Below are positions 14,550 to 21,664 of a stretch of DNA of 21,664 bases, one piece after another. Each line of letters starts with the position of its first letter. The first letter of the stretch is position 1. A model generated the notes under the pieces. The model was given only the letters and a program-made list of their open reading frames with translations, was not told where the DNA came from and did no database searches. This stretch comes from Alcaligenaceae bacterium (GTDB lineage: Bacteria; Pseudomonadota; Gammaproteobacteria; Burkholderiales; Burkholderiaceae_B). Position numbers and translations under genes: made by a program. The stretch is taken from positions 1 to 21,664 of the forward strand of contig JAAZDZ010000032.1 of NCBI GenBank assembly GCA_012512545.1, written 5' to 3'.

Positions 14550-15611
14550 TCAGGCTTCCAGCCCCTGCCTGCCGTGGTAAAGCTCAAGATAACGGCCCGC
14601 CATCGCAGCCGGGTCGTGCTCGCTGGCCACATAGCGCCCGGCCCGCTCGGCCATGGTTGCCCGGAGAACGGGGTCATCCAGCACCCGCGCCATATTGGCA
14701 GCCAGAGCGGGCGCATCACCCACTTCGCTGCTCAGGCCGCGCCCGTCAGCCAGCACTTCCGCCAGCCCCCCCGCATTGGTGGCAACAACCGGCACGCCAT
14801 ACAGAAAGGCATCCAGTACGCTGCTGCCCAAGGCTTCGTAGCGCGAAGACAGAACAAAGACATCCATCAACCGATACAGGTTTTCCACCCCTTCCTGAAA
14901 ACCGGCAAAGCAGTAGACCGATTCCAGCCCCAGTTCGCGCACGCGTTGCCGGGCGGCTTCCTCCTGGTTGCCGCCCGCTCCCAGATGCAGGAAGACGAAA
15001 TCCTGGCGCTCGCGCGACAGCGCGTGAATGGCGTCAATCAGGGTCAACGGATCTTTTTCTTCAGTCAGCGCCGCAGCCGTCGCCAGCACGCGCTTTCCGT
15101 CAAGCTGGTGTTGCCGCGCAAAAGCCTGCAGATGCGCGCTGTTCAGTGGGCGCGCTTCAACCGCGCTGGGAATGACAACAACTTTCAGGCCGAGGCGGCG
15201 CGGTTCGGCGGCAGCCGCATCGCTGATGGCCACCAGCGCATCGGCCTGGCGCCACTTCCAGGCATTACGCGCCTCGTTTTTGCGGAGAGGAAAAGCCGTG
15301 CGCCGCGTGAATACGATGCGGGTTTTCAGCCACGGGCGCAGGAAAGCCAGCCAGCTCATCATATTGGCGGTCTGCGCGTGCATGACATCGTATTGGCGGC
15401 GGCGCGACAGAAGAAAACGACACACTGCCCAGACGTTTTCGCATTCGTGCACCATCAGGTCCAGTTCGGCGGCCCGCCGCGCGAGTTCGCCGCCCTTGCG
15501 CGCCAGGAGTTCCACCTGATGGCCCGCAAGCATGTGCTGGCGCAGGGTCAGCAACGTCTGACGCTCTCCACCGCGCCAGCCTCGTTCAAAGTTCAATTGC
15601 AAAATACGCAT
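14550..15611 (-). CDS. GT4-family glycosyltransferase
   Basis: A 353-aa GT-B-fold enzyme that should transfer a sugar from a nucleotide donor to a cell-surface glycan or lipid precursor at the inner membrane's cytoplasmic side. Start MRILQLNFERGWRGGERQT gives the acceptor-side first strand and glycine loop. The donor domain has VIPSAVEARPL, LATAAALTEEKDPLTLIDAI, and the donor motif SRYEALGSSVLDAFLYGVPV followed by VATNAGG. In that motif the usual E-x7-E is E-x7-D. Sugar specificity cannot be read from the sequence; a role in LPS core or capsule is only a guess. The frame continues to 16067 but that part is a shadow of the MFS gene; ATG 15611 lies 11 bases after the MFS stop, so the two are probably one operon. 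Confidence 0.9.
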   Translation of the reverse strand: MRILQLNFERGWRGGERQTLLTLRQHMLAGHQVELLARKGGELARRAAELDLMVHECENVWAVCRFLLSRRRQYDVMHAQTANMMSWLAFLRPWLKTRIVFTRRTAFPLRKNEARNAWKWRQADALVAISDAAAAEPRRLGLKVVVIPSAVEARPLNSAHLQAFARQHQLDGKRVLATAAALTEEKDPLTLIDAIHALSRERQDFVFLHLGAGGNQEEAARQRVRELGLESVYCFAGFQEGVENLYRLMDVFVLSSRYEALGSSVLDAFLYGVPVVATNAGGLAEVLADGRGLSSEVGDAPALAANMARVLDDPVLRATMAERAGRYVASEHDPAAMAGRYLELYHGRQGLEA

Positions 15612-15622
15612 GATATGAATAC

Positions 15623-17026
15623 TCAGAAACGGGCATCGGGGGTCGGGTCGAAGTGGCGTATGACATTCACCGCCAGCGCCACCGTGGCGCAGCTTATGGC
15701 GACGCTGACGCCGACCACCGGGCCATACGCGCTGCCAAGCTGGAAAGCCACCCCCACGAATGCCGTGCCCATCCCTTGCCCAAACACACGGGTAGTGGCC
15801 TGCATGCCGCCCGCCGCGCCGCTGCGATGGCGCGGGATGCCGCCCAGCATGGCCCGGTTGTTCGGCGTCTGGAAAAAACCAAAGCCCACGCCGGCGAAAA
15901 ACATGCACACCAGCAGCCACGCCACCACGTTGTCGCCATTGGCGAATATCACGCCCACCAGGCCGAGAATCATCACAATGGAGCCCAGCGCGCACAGTAT
16001 GGCCACCGGAAAACGCGCCGACATATAAGCCGACACCGGCGCCATCAGCGCCCCGCCAATGGCCCATGCGCCAAGATACAGGCCCACCTGGGCATACGAC
16101 GCCTCATAGACCGCCTTGAAGTAGAACGGCAACGCCACAAAGGCGGCCATTTGCGCGGCAAAGAAAAACGCCGAAGCCGCTACGGAATAGCCAATGGACC
16201 TGATACGCAGCAGATCAACCGGCACAATGGGCGCCGCCTGTCCCCATGAGCGCCGCACCAGCGCCCAGGCGATCAAAGCGGCCACCAGCAGGCACAGCAT
16301 GGCCTGCACGGCATCGCGCCCAAGGGTTTCCAGCCCATAGAGTGCCAGGGCAAAAAGCACGGCGCTCAAAGCGCAGGCGGTCCAGTCGAAAGGGCCGCTG
16401 CGGCGCGGAATATCCGGCAGGAAATGCAGGCCCAGATAAGCCAGCAGCCCCAAAGGAATATTCACCAGAAAAATCGCCTGCCAGGAAAACCATTGCAACA
16501 GCATGGCGCCCAACGTCGGCCCGACCACCGCCATGATGCCTACCGTAAAGGCATTGAGACTGATGCCCACGCTAAGCTGGCTGAGCGGATAGGTATTGCG
16601 CAATATGCCGCCAAACAGACACATCAACATGGCGGAACCCAGGCCCTGCCCCACCCGGGAAACCACGAGATGTGTCATGGTGGAAGACAGCGCCGCCGAT
16701 GTCGAGGCAGCCAGGAATACCGCCAGCCCCAGGCCGAACATCAGCCGGAAGCCGATGCGTTCTGCCAATGCCGACAACGGCAGCAGGCAGCCCACCACGG
16801 TAAGGCTGTAGGCCAGCACCACCCAGACAGACTGGCTGGCCGGGATGTCGAGCGACCTGGAAATGGCGGGCAGCGCGACGTTCGACATGCTGGAATCGAA
16901 TACCGTAATGGTGATGCCCAGCATCATGACCGCTGCAGACCAATGACGACGGGGGACGGGCAAGCCGTCGGAAGCCGTTGTATCGGATTCCTTTTTCCTC
17001 TGTTGCTTCTGGGCTTTCTTTGCCAC
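15623..17026 (-). CDS. MFS transporter, DHA2-like drug/proton antiporter
   Basis: A 467-aa integral membrane protein with a basic cytoplasmic head (about 35 residues) and some 13-14 hydrophobic segments, the size and topology of the DHA2 (14-TMS) major-facilitator exporters. Recognisable parts: ITVFDSSMSNVALPAISRSL in the first helix (the family's D-x-TIVNVALP-like motif), GRxG-type loop LAERIGFRLMFG, SRVGQGLGSAMLM, and WFSWQAIFLVNIPLG, which is diagnostic of this subfamily. Substrate unknown. No ATG is available; I chose GTG 17026 because AAGGGG lies 5 bases upstream, though the frame is open to a GTG at 17089. Operon with the downstream glycosyltransferase is likely from the 11-base gap, which would fit export linked to envelope work, but this is a weak inference. 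Confidence 0.88.
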   Translation of the reverse strand: MAKKAQKQQRKKESDTTASDGLPVPRRHWSAAVMMLGITITVFDSSMSNVALPAISRSLDIPASQSVWVVLAYSLTVVGCLLPLSALAERIGFRLMFGLGLAVFLAASTSAALSSTMTHLVVSRVGQGLGSAMLMCLFGGILRNTYPLSQLSVGISLNAFTVGIMAVVGPTLGAMLLQWFSWQAIFLVNIPLGLLAYLGLHFLPDIPRRSGPFDWTACALSAVLFALALYGLETLGRDAVQAMLCLLVAALIAWALVRRSWGQAAPIVPVDLLRIRSIGYSVAASAFFFAAQMAAFVALPFYFKAVYEASYAQVGLYLGAWAIGGALMAPVSAYMSARFPVAILCALGSIVMILGLVGVIFANGDNVVAWLLVCMFFAGVGFGFFQTPNNRAMLGGIPRHRSGAAGGMQATTRVFGQGMGTAFVGVAFQLGSAYGPVVGVSVAISCATVALAVNVIRHFDPTPDARF

Positions 17027-17060
17027 CCCCAACCCCTTCTTACACCCCAATAACCGCAGA

Positions 17061-17079
17061 CGCGGGCCGGTGGCCCGCG
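17061..17079. terminator. Hairpin between glmU and the MFS gene
   Basis: CGCGGGCC (17061-17068) pairs perfectly with GGCCCGCG (17072-17079) around GGT. It lies 84 bases past the glmU stop and before the chosen MFS start. There is no clear T-run, so it may attenuate rather than terminate. Confidence 0.45.
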
Positions 17080-17162
17080 CAACACCCACTAACGTACTGT
17101 TGTCTGGCGAATACGCATACTTATCTCCGGCGCCTGGACTCGCAACACCGGCCCCGGCTGAT

Positions 17163-18536
17163 TCAGACTTTTTTCTGTGGCCGCTGCCAGTTTTCCACTG
17201 TCGTTTGCTGCGCCCGGGACAATGTCAGTTTCCCAGCGGGCGCATCGCGCGTCAATGTGGTGCCGGCAGCCAGCGTAGCGCCCTTGCCCACGGTGACAGG
17301 CGCCACCAGTTGGGTGTCCGAACCAATGAAGGCATCGTCTTCGATGATGGTGAGATGCTTGTTCACGCCATCATAGTTGCAAGTGATGGTGCCCGCTCCC
17401 ACATTGACCCGCTCGCCAATCCGGGCATCGCCAATGTAAGCCAGATGATTGGCCTTGGAACCCGCCCCCAGCACGCTTTTCTTGATTTCGACGAAATTGC
17501 CGACATGCGCTTCAGGGCCGATCTGCGCCCCTGGCCGCAGGCGGGCATAAGGGCCAAGCACCGCTTGGGCGGCAATGGAAGCGTCGTCAATATGGGTATA
17601 GGCTTCGATGCGGGTGCCCGCGCCGACTGCCGCGTTGCGCAGCACGCAATGCGGCCCCACCTGAACGCCATCGGCCAGTTCGACCCGCCCTTCGAACACG
17701 CAGCCCACGTCGATGAAGACATCGCGGCCACAGATGAGTTCGCCACGCACATCAAAGCGTTCCGGGTCGGCCAGGGTTACGCCGGCCTCCAGCTGGCGGC
17801 GGGCCTGTTCGCGCTGCCATGCGCGTTCCAGTTCAGCCTGCTGCACCCGGCTGTTGACGCCAAGGGTTTCCCAGGCCGCGGCAGGCTGGGCGGCCCGCAC
17901 GGGCACGGCATCGGCCACCGACAACGCGACGATGTCGGTCAGATAGTATTCGCCCTGGGCGTTATCGTTGGTAATGCGGCCCAGCCAGTCACGCAGCTGG
18001 GCGGTAGGCGCGGCCAGTATGCCGGTATTCACTTCGCGGATGGCGAGTTCGGAATCGGAAGCGTCTTTGTGCTCAACAATGCGGGCGATCTCGCCCGATG
18101 CGCTGCGCACAATACGGCCATACCCCGCAGGGTCGGCCACGGTTTCAGTCAGAAGCGCCAGACCTTGCCCGCGCGCCTGCAACAGGCGGCGCAAGGTGTC
18201 GGGCTGTACCAGAGGCACATCGCCATACAGCACCAAGGTGGCATCCCCGGCGTTTTCACCGCCCAGCAGATGCGGCAGGGCCTGCTGCACCGCATGGCCC
18301 GTGCCATGTTGCGGGCTTTGCAAGGCGAAGGCAATGTCGTTCTGCCCGGCAAACGCCGCCTGCACCCGTTCGGCGCCATGGCCTGTCACCACCACGATGC
18401 GATCCGGCTGCAACTGGCGGGCATTGTCCAGCACATGGGCCAGCATGGGTTTTCCGGCAATGCGATGCAGCACTTTGGGGAGGTCGGACTGCATGCGCTT
18501 GCCCAGGCCCGCTGCAAGGATGACGATATTCAGCAT
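17163..18536 (-). CDS. glmU: Bifunctional GlcNAc-1-P uridylyltransferase / GlcN-1-P acetyltransferase
   Basis: GlmU acetylates glucosamine-1-phosphate and couples it to UTP, giving UDP-GlcNAc. The 457-aa length fits E. coli GlmU (456). The N-terminal uridylyltransferase has [18 protein letters not shown] (residues 7-24), the QHGTGHAV loop, and [10 protein letters not shown] with the metal-binding Asp. The C-terminal left-handed beta-helix shows hexapeptide-type repeats and the segment [20 protein letters not shown] followed by DGVNKH, typical of the acetyltransferase active site. ATG 18536 begins the conserved [10 protein letters not shown]; the ribosome site is weak. It lies 42 bases after phaM. 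glmS, the pathway's first enzyme, lies on the same strand but three genes and a terminator away. Confidence 0.97.
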   Translation of the reverse strand: MLNIVILAAGLGKRMQSDLPKVLHRIAGKPMLAHVLDNARQLQPDRIVVVTGHGAERVQAAFAGQNDIAFALQSPQHGTGHAVQQALPHLLGGENAGDATLVLYGDVPLVQPDTLRRLLQARGQGLALLTETVADPAGYGRIVRSASGEIARIVEHKDASDSELAIREVNTGILAAPTAQLRDWLGRITNDNAQGEYYLTDIVALSVADAVPVRAAQPAAAWETLGVNSRVQQAELERAWQREQARRQLEAGVTLADPERFDVRGELICGRDVFIDVGCVFEGRVELADGVQVGPHCVLRNAAVGAGTRIEAYTHIDDASIAAQAVLGPYARLRPGAQIGPEAHVGNFVEIKKSVLGAGSKANHLAYIGDARIGERVNVGAGTITCNYDGVNKHLTIIEDDAFIGSDTQLVAPVTVGKGATLAAGTTLTRDAPAGKLTLSRAQQTTVENWQRPQKKV

Positions 18537-18578
18537 GTTACGGAGTTTCCAGTACGTATCGAGGCGGAAAGAAAAAGG

Positions 18579-19478
18579 TCAGCCAGCGGTTTTGCGGGCG
18601 GCGGGCGCCTTTTTCGCAGCGGTTTTCGCAGTCTTCTTCACTGCGGTTTTGGCGGCGGTTTTGGCTGCCGTTTTCCTGGCAGCCTTTTTGGCAACAGGCT
18701 TGACTGGCGCGGTTTTCTTCGCCGCAGCACTGCGCGCCGCTGTTTTGGCGGGCGCCTTGCTGGCGGGCTTGGGCTTTGCGCTGGCGGCAGTGGCTTCGGA
18801 TACCGCCTTGCCCGCTTCGGCCAGATCGGCCATGGCACCTTCAGCGCTGGCTGCCGTGGCGGCCGCGAGTGTCTGGAACTGCTGCTGCAGCAGGCCCCAC
18901 CAGCCTTGCGCCGCTGAAGCTGCGGCGGCCATGATGTCGTTCTGATCCGCCGCCCCTTCTGGCGCTGCAGCAGAAGCGGTATCCGTTGCCTGCTGGGGCT
19001 GTGTTGCCTGCGAGGACTGTGATGGCGCGGCGGGTGCTTCGGGCTGCGCAGCAGGCGCAGGTTCTGCCCGGGTGGCTTTTTGTTCGTCGCCGTTCTTGCT
19101 GGACCATGACTTGAGCACTTCATCCAGTGGCGAAGCGCCGCGCGCGGCATCGCTGCCGCCCGCCACCGGCGCCGCGCTGGTATCGACGAACGATTTCAGG
19201 GTGGCCACAGTGGCACGCTGCACTTCCAGACCCTGAATGGTGCTGGTGAGCATGGAAAGGTTCATGCGCAGCCAGTTTTCCACGGCGCGCAGATCGGCAA
19301 TGCGCTTGTCCATTTCTTCGACGGACATGATGCGCCCCATTGTCGCGGCATCCAGGCCACCCGTGGACGCCAGCCCTTCCCAGGCTTGACGCATCATTTC
19401 CATACTGGCCAGAATCGGGTTCTGGCCTGCCGGGCCTGACTGCCCGAAACCTGGAAGCACAAAGGGATTGTTTTGCAT
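18579..19478 (-). CDS. phaM: PhaM-type polyhydroxybutyrate granule protein with H1-like tail
   Basis: PhaM in Ralstonia-type bacteria binds PHB synthase PhaC and the nucleoid, setting granule number and segregation. The 299-aa product has the PhaM core at residues 67-97 (VENWLRMNLSMLTSTIQGLE then VQRATVATLKSF), an Ala/Pro/Gln-rich linker with a second helix around WWGLLQQQFQTL, and a C-terminal tail (about 235-299) built of Lys/Ala/Pro repeats of the AAKKT/AAKTA type like histone H1, expected to bind DNA. The tail is encoded by imperfect tandem repeats in the DNA at 18590-18790. The start at ATG 19478 is set by CAGGAG 6 bases upstream; the open frame reaches 19514 without a ribosome site. No phaC, phaP or phaR is in the window. 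Gene identity is by motif and architecture. Confidence 0.85.
   Translation of the reverse strand: MQNNPFVLPGFGQSGPAGQNPILASMEMMRQAWEGLASTGGLDAATMGRIMSVEEMDKRIADLRAVENWLRMNLSMLTSTIQGLEVQRATVATLKSFVDTSAAPVAGGSDAARGASPLDEVLKSWSSKNGDEQKATRAEPAPAAQPEAPAAPSQSSQATQPQQATDTASAAAPEGAADQNDIMAAAASAAQGWWGLLQQQFQTLAAATAASAEGAMADLAEAGKAVSEATAASAKPKPASKAPAKTAARSAAAKKTAPVKPVAKKAARKTAAKTAAKTAVKKTAKTAAKKAPAARKTAG
18585..18790 (-). repeat. Imperfect short tandem repeats encoding the PhaM basic tail
   Basis: The strand shown repeats units like GCGGTTTTGGCGG and GCCGTTTTC, reading as Ala-Lys-Thr/Ala-Lys-Lys on the coding strand. Units are not identical and sit fully in frame within phaM. Such low-complexity tracts commonly vary in length between strains. 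Confidence 0.6.
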
Positions 19479-19523
19479 CTGCGTCTCCTGGGAGGTGGTA
19501 TCCGTGTTGATCAAGCAAGGGCT

Positions 19524-20363
19524 TTATGAGCCATGGCCGCCATTTGCCCTGATGCGGACGGCCAGGCTATCTAAAATACAGGCTTCGGCCTCGTGGGTGA
19601 ATTCGCCGGCTTCAACCATGGACCAGGCTTCTTCGATGGTAGCCAGACGAATCTCGCTGACTTCGCCATCCTGATTCTGCGGCGTAACGCTTTCATCCAG
19701 CACGCAATCGCTTACGAGAAGGTCTTCGACTTGATAGCCTTCCGGCAAACGGCGATGCATGCGCAGAATGATGCGCAAGTCGGAACGGCCACGGATGTCG
19801 CTGGCGTTCAGGCCGGCCTCTTCCGCGCATTCGCGCTGCAGGGAGAGATCGAGAGGTTCGCCGGATGTCGCCAGCCCGCCCACCAGGGTATCCCACATGC
19901 CGGGATCAGTGGCCTTGGTATCGGAACGGCGCGCCAGCCACATGCGGCCATCCGGCGACCAGCCGTTCAGATGCACCGCTTTGGTCAGCAGGCCCAAAGG
20001 CCGCATGGCGGCGCGTTCCAGAACACACAGGCGGCGGCCTTCGCCGTAGACATCGAGCAATTCGTCGCGCCAGCCACGCAGGCAGCCGTTGTCGCGCAAA
20101 ACCTGCGCGACCCGCACCATCACGGCTTCCAGCGATAAGCGCTGTCGCGGCGCGGCGCCGATATGAACGGCTTCGTCGGTGATACGCACGCCTTCCATGC
20201 CTTCGACCGCACGGGTTGCTCGCGGAGTGACCCAGCCCGCCACCCGTCCGGCGACCGTCAGGGGCCGCGAACCTGCTGGCGGAAGATGCTGTATGCAGGG
20301 CGCAAGCGTTTGCTGCCGTGCCAGGATAGCGCCTGAAAGCGCTGGCGAAGGGGTGGAATTCAT
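19524..20363 (-). CDS. DUF4743/Nudix hydrolase
   Basis: A 279-aa cytoplasmic protein with an N-terminal DUF4743-like half and a C-terminal Nudix domain. The Nudix box GX5EX7REUXEEXGU is complete at residues 163-185: GLATSGE, seven residues, then RECAEEAGL, so metal binding and hydrolysis of a nucleoside-diphosphate-linked substrate should be intact. The preceding RRSDTKATDPGMWDTLVGG is typical of the group that resembles the Nudix part of eukaryotic thiamine-pyrophosphokinase-related proteins; the true substrate is not known to me. ATG 20363 is the natural start though the ribosome site is poor. phaM begins 45 bases downstream on the same strand, so they may share a transcript. Confidence 0.88.
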   Translation of the reverse strand: MNSTPSPALSGAILARQQTLAPCIQHLPPAGSRPLTVAGRVAGWVTPRATRAVEGMEGVRITDEAVHIGAAPRQRLSLEAVMVRVAQVLRDNGCLRGWRDELLDVYGEGRRLCVLERAAMRPLGLLTKAVHLNGWSPDGRMWLARRSDTKATDPGMWDTLVGGLATSGEPLDLSLQRECAEEAGLNASDIRGRSDLRIILRMHRRLPEGYQVEDLLVSDCVLDESVTPQNQDGEVSEIRLATIEEAWSMVEAGEFTHEAEACILDSLAVRIRANGGHGS

Positions 20364-20617
20364 CAGGCCATTGTAGTGGAATGCGAGGGCAAAATGACCT
20401 GTTGATGATGCTTGAAAAGCCCGCGGATAATTTACCGGAGCGAGGCGCCCGCTGACTGCGGAAAGGATAGGGATTTCGCTAAAAGCCCTGTTCGCGGCAG
20501 CGTCATGGGTTTAAATACGCAGCATTGCGGCTATAATCCGCAAAAATACAAATACAGAACAGGCAATAAGCCACAGCTACACCATTCTAAAGCCTGTCTT
20601 CAGAGAATCCAGTGCAA

Positions 20618-20633
20618 GGCCAAAAATTTGGCC
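20618..20633. promoter_or_regulatory. Perfect palindrome GGCCAAAAATTTGGCC upstream of coxB
   Basis: GGCCAAA (20618-20624) and TTTGGCC (20627-20633) flank AA. It ends 7 bases before an FNR-like site and 56 bases before the coxB start. The short spacer suits a dimeric regulator better than an RNA hairpin. The binding protein is unknown to me. Confidence 0.4.
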
Positions 20634-20640
20634 AGGTTGT

Positions 20641-20654
20641 TTGACAAAAATCAA
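20641..20654. promoter_or_regulatory. FNR/Anr-like box TTGACAAAAATCAA upstream of coxB
   Basis: The 14 bases match the FNR/Anr consensus TTGAT-N4-ATCAA except for C in place of the last T of the left arm. It is centred about 42 bases before the coxB start codon. An oxygen-sensing regulator acting on an aerobic oxidase makes sense: such a site near or downstream of the promoter would repress when oxygen is low. The first six bases also spell TTGACA, a perfect -35, but no -10 follows at the right distance. Confidence 0.5.
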
Positions 20655-20689
20655 TATTTTGACACAGCACGTTGCAACTAGGGGTCCGT

Positions 20690-21664
20690 ATGATGAAGGA
20701 AAAGGGGGTATCCGGTCTCGGTGCGCTGTTATTTTCCGGCACCGCATTCGCCCAGGTAGGAGACATGCCGGGAGGCCCGAGGGTCAACCAGCTCAACCTT
20801 ACCCGGGGCGTCACACAGGTTTCCAGCGACATCATGGATCTGCACTGGCTGTTGCTGGTGATCTGTGTCGTCATTTTCATCGGCGTGTTCGGCGTCATGC
20901 TCTATTCGGTGGTGATGCACCGGAAATCCAAGGGCGCGGTTGCCGCGAAGTTCCACGAAAATGTTGGCGTGGAAATCGCCTGGACTGTCATCCACTTTCT
21001 CATCATCATCGCCATGGCGATTCCGGCCACCCGGACGGTCGTCGCCATGAAAGACACGACCAGCTCCGATCTCACTATCATGGCCACCGGCTACCAGTGG
21101 ATGTGGGGCTATGAATACCTCAATGGTCCCGCCGAGGGGCTGAAATTCCTGGCCCGGCTGTCCACCCCCCGCGAACAGATTGAAGGGCGCGCCGAAAAAA
21201 CCGATACCTACCTGATGGAAACCGACAACCATCTGGTGGTGCCGGTCAATAAGAAAGTGCGCGTCGTGCTGACAGCCAACGATGTCATCCATTCCTGGAT
21301 GGTGCCCGATTTCGGCGTCAAACAGGACGCCATGCCTGGCGTGTTGCGCGACACCTGGTTCCGGGCAGAAAAAACAGGCATCTATCGCGGCCAGTGCGCC
21401 GAACTCTGCGGCAAGGATCACGCCTTCATGCCCATTGTGGTGGAAGTCATGGAGCAGCCCGCTTACGAGCAGTGGGCCGCTGAACAGATGCAGGCCCGCC
21501 AGGCTGCTGCCGACGACCCCACGAAAACCTACGAGCTCGACGAACTCATGACGCGCGGCGAAAAAGTCTACGCGGCCACCTGCATCGCCTGTCACCAGGC
21601 CAACGGCCAGGGCATGCCGCCCACTTTCCCCCCGCTGGTCGGCGCAGAGGCCACGGTGCTGGCC
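20690..21664 (+). CDS. coxB: Cytochrome c oxidase subunit II with fused cytochrome c domain (3' end outside window)
   Basis: Subunit II takes electrons from cytochrome c through the binuclear CuA centre and passes them to subunit I of the aa3/caa3-type oxidase in the inner membrane. Seen: a signal-like N-terminus ending about TAFA (residues 18-21), two transmembrane helices (about 50-72 and 96-115), the TGYQWMWGYEY electron-entry segment, and the CuA ligands His201 (VIHSW) plus CAELCGKDHAFM with Cys236, Cys240, His244 and Met247. A further domain begins near residue 285 and has a haem c motif CIACH (Cys298, Cys301, His302), so the protein is a subunit II-cytochrome c fusion; the haem Met ligand lies beyond the window. 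ATG 20690 has AGGGG 5 bases upstream; the next codon is also ATG. Subunits I and III are expected downstream. Confidence 0.95.
   Translation, partial: MMKEKGVSGLGALLFSGTAFAQVGDMPGGPRVNQLNLTRGVTQVSSDIMDLHWLLLVICVVIFIGVFGVMLYSVVMHRKSKGAVAAKFHENVGVEIAWTVIHFLIIIAMAIPATRTVVAMKDTTSSDLTIMATGYQWMWGYEYLNGPAEGLKFLARLSTPREQIEGRAEKTDTYLMETDNHLVVPVNKKVRVVLTANDVIHSWMVPDFGVKQDAMPGVLRDTWFRAEKTGIYRGQCAELCGKDHAFMPIVVEVMEQPAYEQWAAEQMQARQAAADDPTKTYELDELMTRGEKVYAATCIACHQANGQGMPPTFPPLVGAEATVLA

Larger units (their letters stand above)
20364..20689. other. Control region between the Nudix gene and coxB
   Basis: No gene is seen in these 326 bases. The left part should hold the leftward promoter of the Nudix-phaM-glmU run, not located. 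The right part holds a TATAAT at 20532-20537 on the coxB strand (with TTTAAA at 20510-20515 as a poor -35, 16 bases away) and two palindromes close to coxB, listed separately. If TATAAT is used, coxB has a leader of about 145 bases. Confidence 0.5.

Noticed and set aside
15612..16067. N-terminal extension of the glycosyltransferase
   Set aside because: The extra 152 codons overlap the MFS gene in another frame and lack similarity; the family start is the MRILQLN at 15611.
17070..18917. 615-codon open frame opposite glmU and the end of phaM
   Set aside because: It crosses two real genes and their gap on the other strand; composition is a GC-skew artefact with no domain.

Overview
The window reads as the chromosome of a GC-rich betaproteobacterium, most likely order Burkholderiales and plausibly family Alcaligenaceae. 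The evidence is gene content: a PhaM-type polyhydroxybutyrate granule protein with a histone-H1-like tail, a DUF4743-type Nudix protein next to it, glmU/glmS, and a cytochrome oxidase subunit II with a fused cytochrome c domain. The family-level call is inference. No rRNA, tRNA, CRISPR array or complete insertion sequence was seen.

Layout, left to right. (1) 1-2567, plus strand: the end of moaA, then mobB (molybdenum cofactor genes), then an unrecognised 461-aa protein in which I see a possible PD-(D/E)XK nuclease core. (2) 2572-5756, minus strand: ridA-like gene, then a small accessory region. It holds a HipB-like regulator and a stand-alone HipA N-terminal (HipS-like) protein with no HipT/HipA kinase, a 16-bp-arm palindrome at the hipB start, a C-terminal scrap of a nitroreductase, a chimeric ORF that joins the start of a phosphonate transporter ATPase (PhnC-like) to the end of PhnP, a Pho-box-like site in front of that chimera, and a Fic-family gene. 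I read 3.1-4.3 kb as a scar left by loss of a C-P lyase (phn) operon and by arrival or decay of a hip cassette. (3) 5757-10499: a run of hairpins, aspartase (aspA), a divergent hotdog thioesterase, a zinc-free MDR quinone reductase, and a lipoprotein that looks like an M48 peptidase without its active site. (4) 10505-20363, all minus strand, transcribed right to left: DUF4743/Nudix, phaM, glmU, an MFS exporter, a GT4 glycosyltransferase, a chemoreceptor and glmS, with a strong terminator between the chemoreceptor and glmS. (5) 20364-21664, plus strand: a regulatory region with two palindromes, one close to the FNR/Anr consensus, then coxB running off the window end.

Functionally, most genes are housekeeping: cofactor synthesis, UDP-GlcNAc supply (GlmS then GlmU) for peptidoglycan and LPS, ammonia release from aspartate, carbon-storage granules and aerobic respiration. 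The unusual material is concentrated in the 1.2-4.3 kb stretch, the hairpin cluster near 5.9-6.0 kb, the lipoprotein at 9.4 kb and the control region of coxB.
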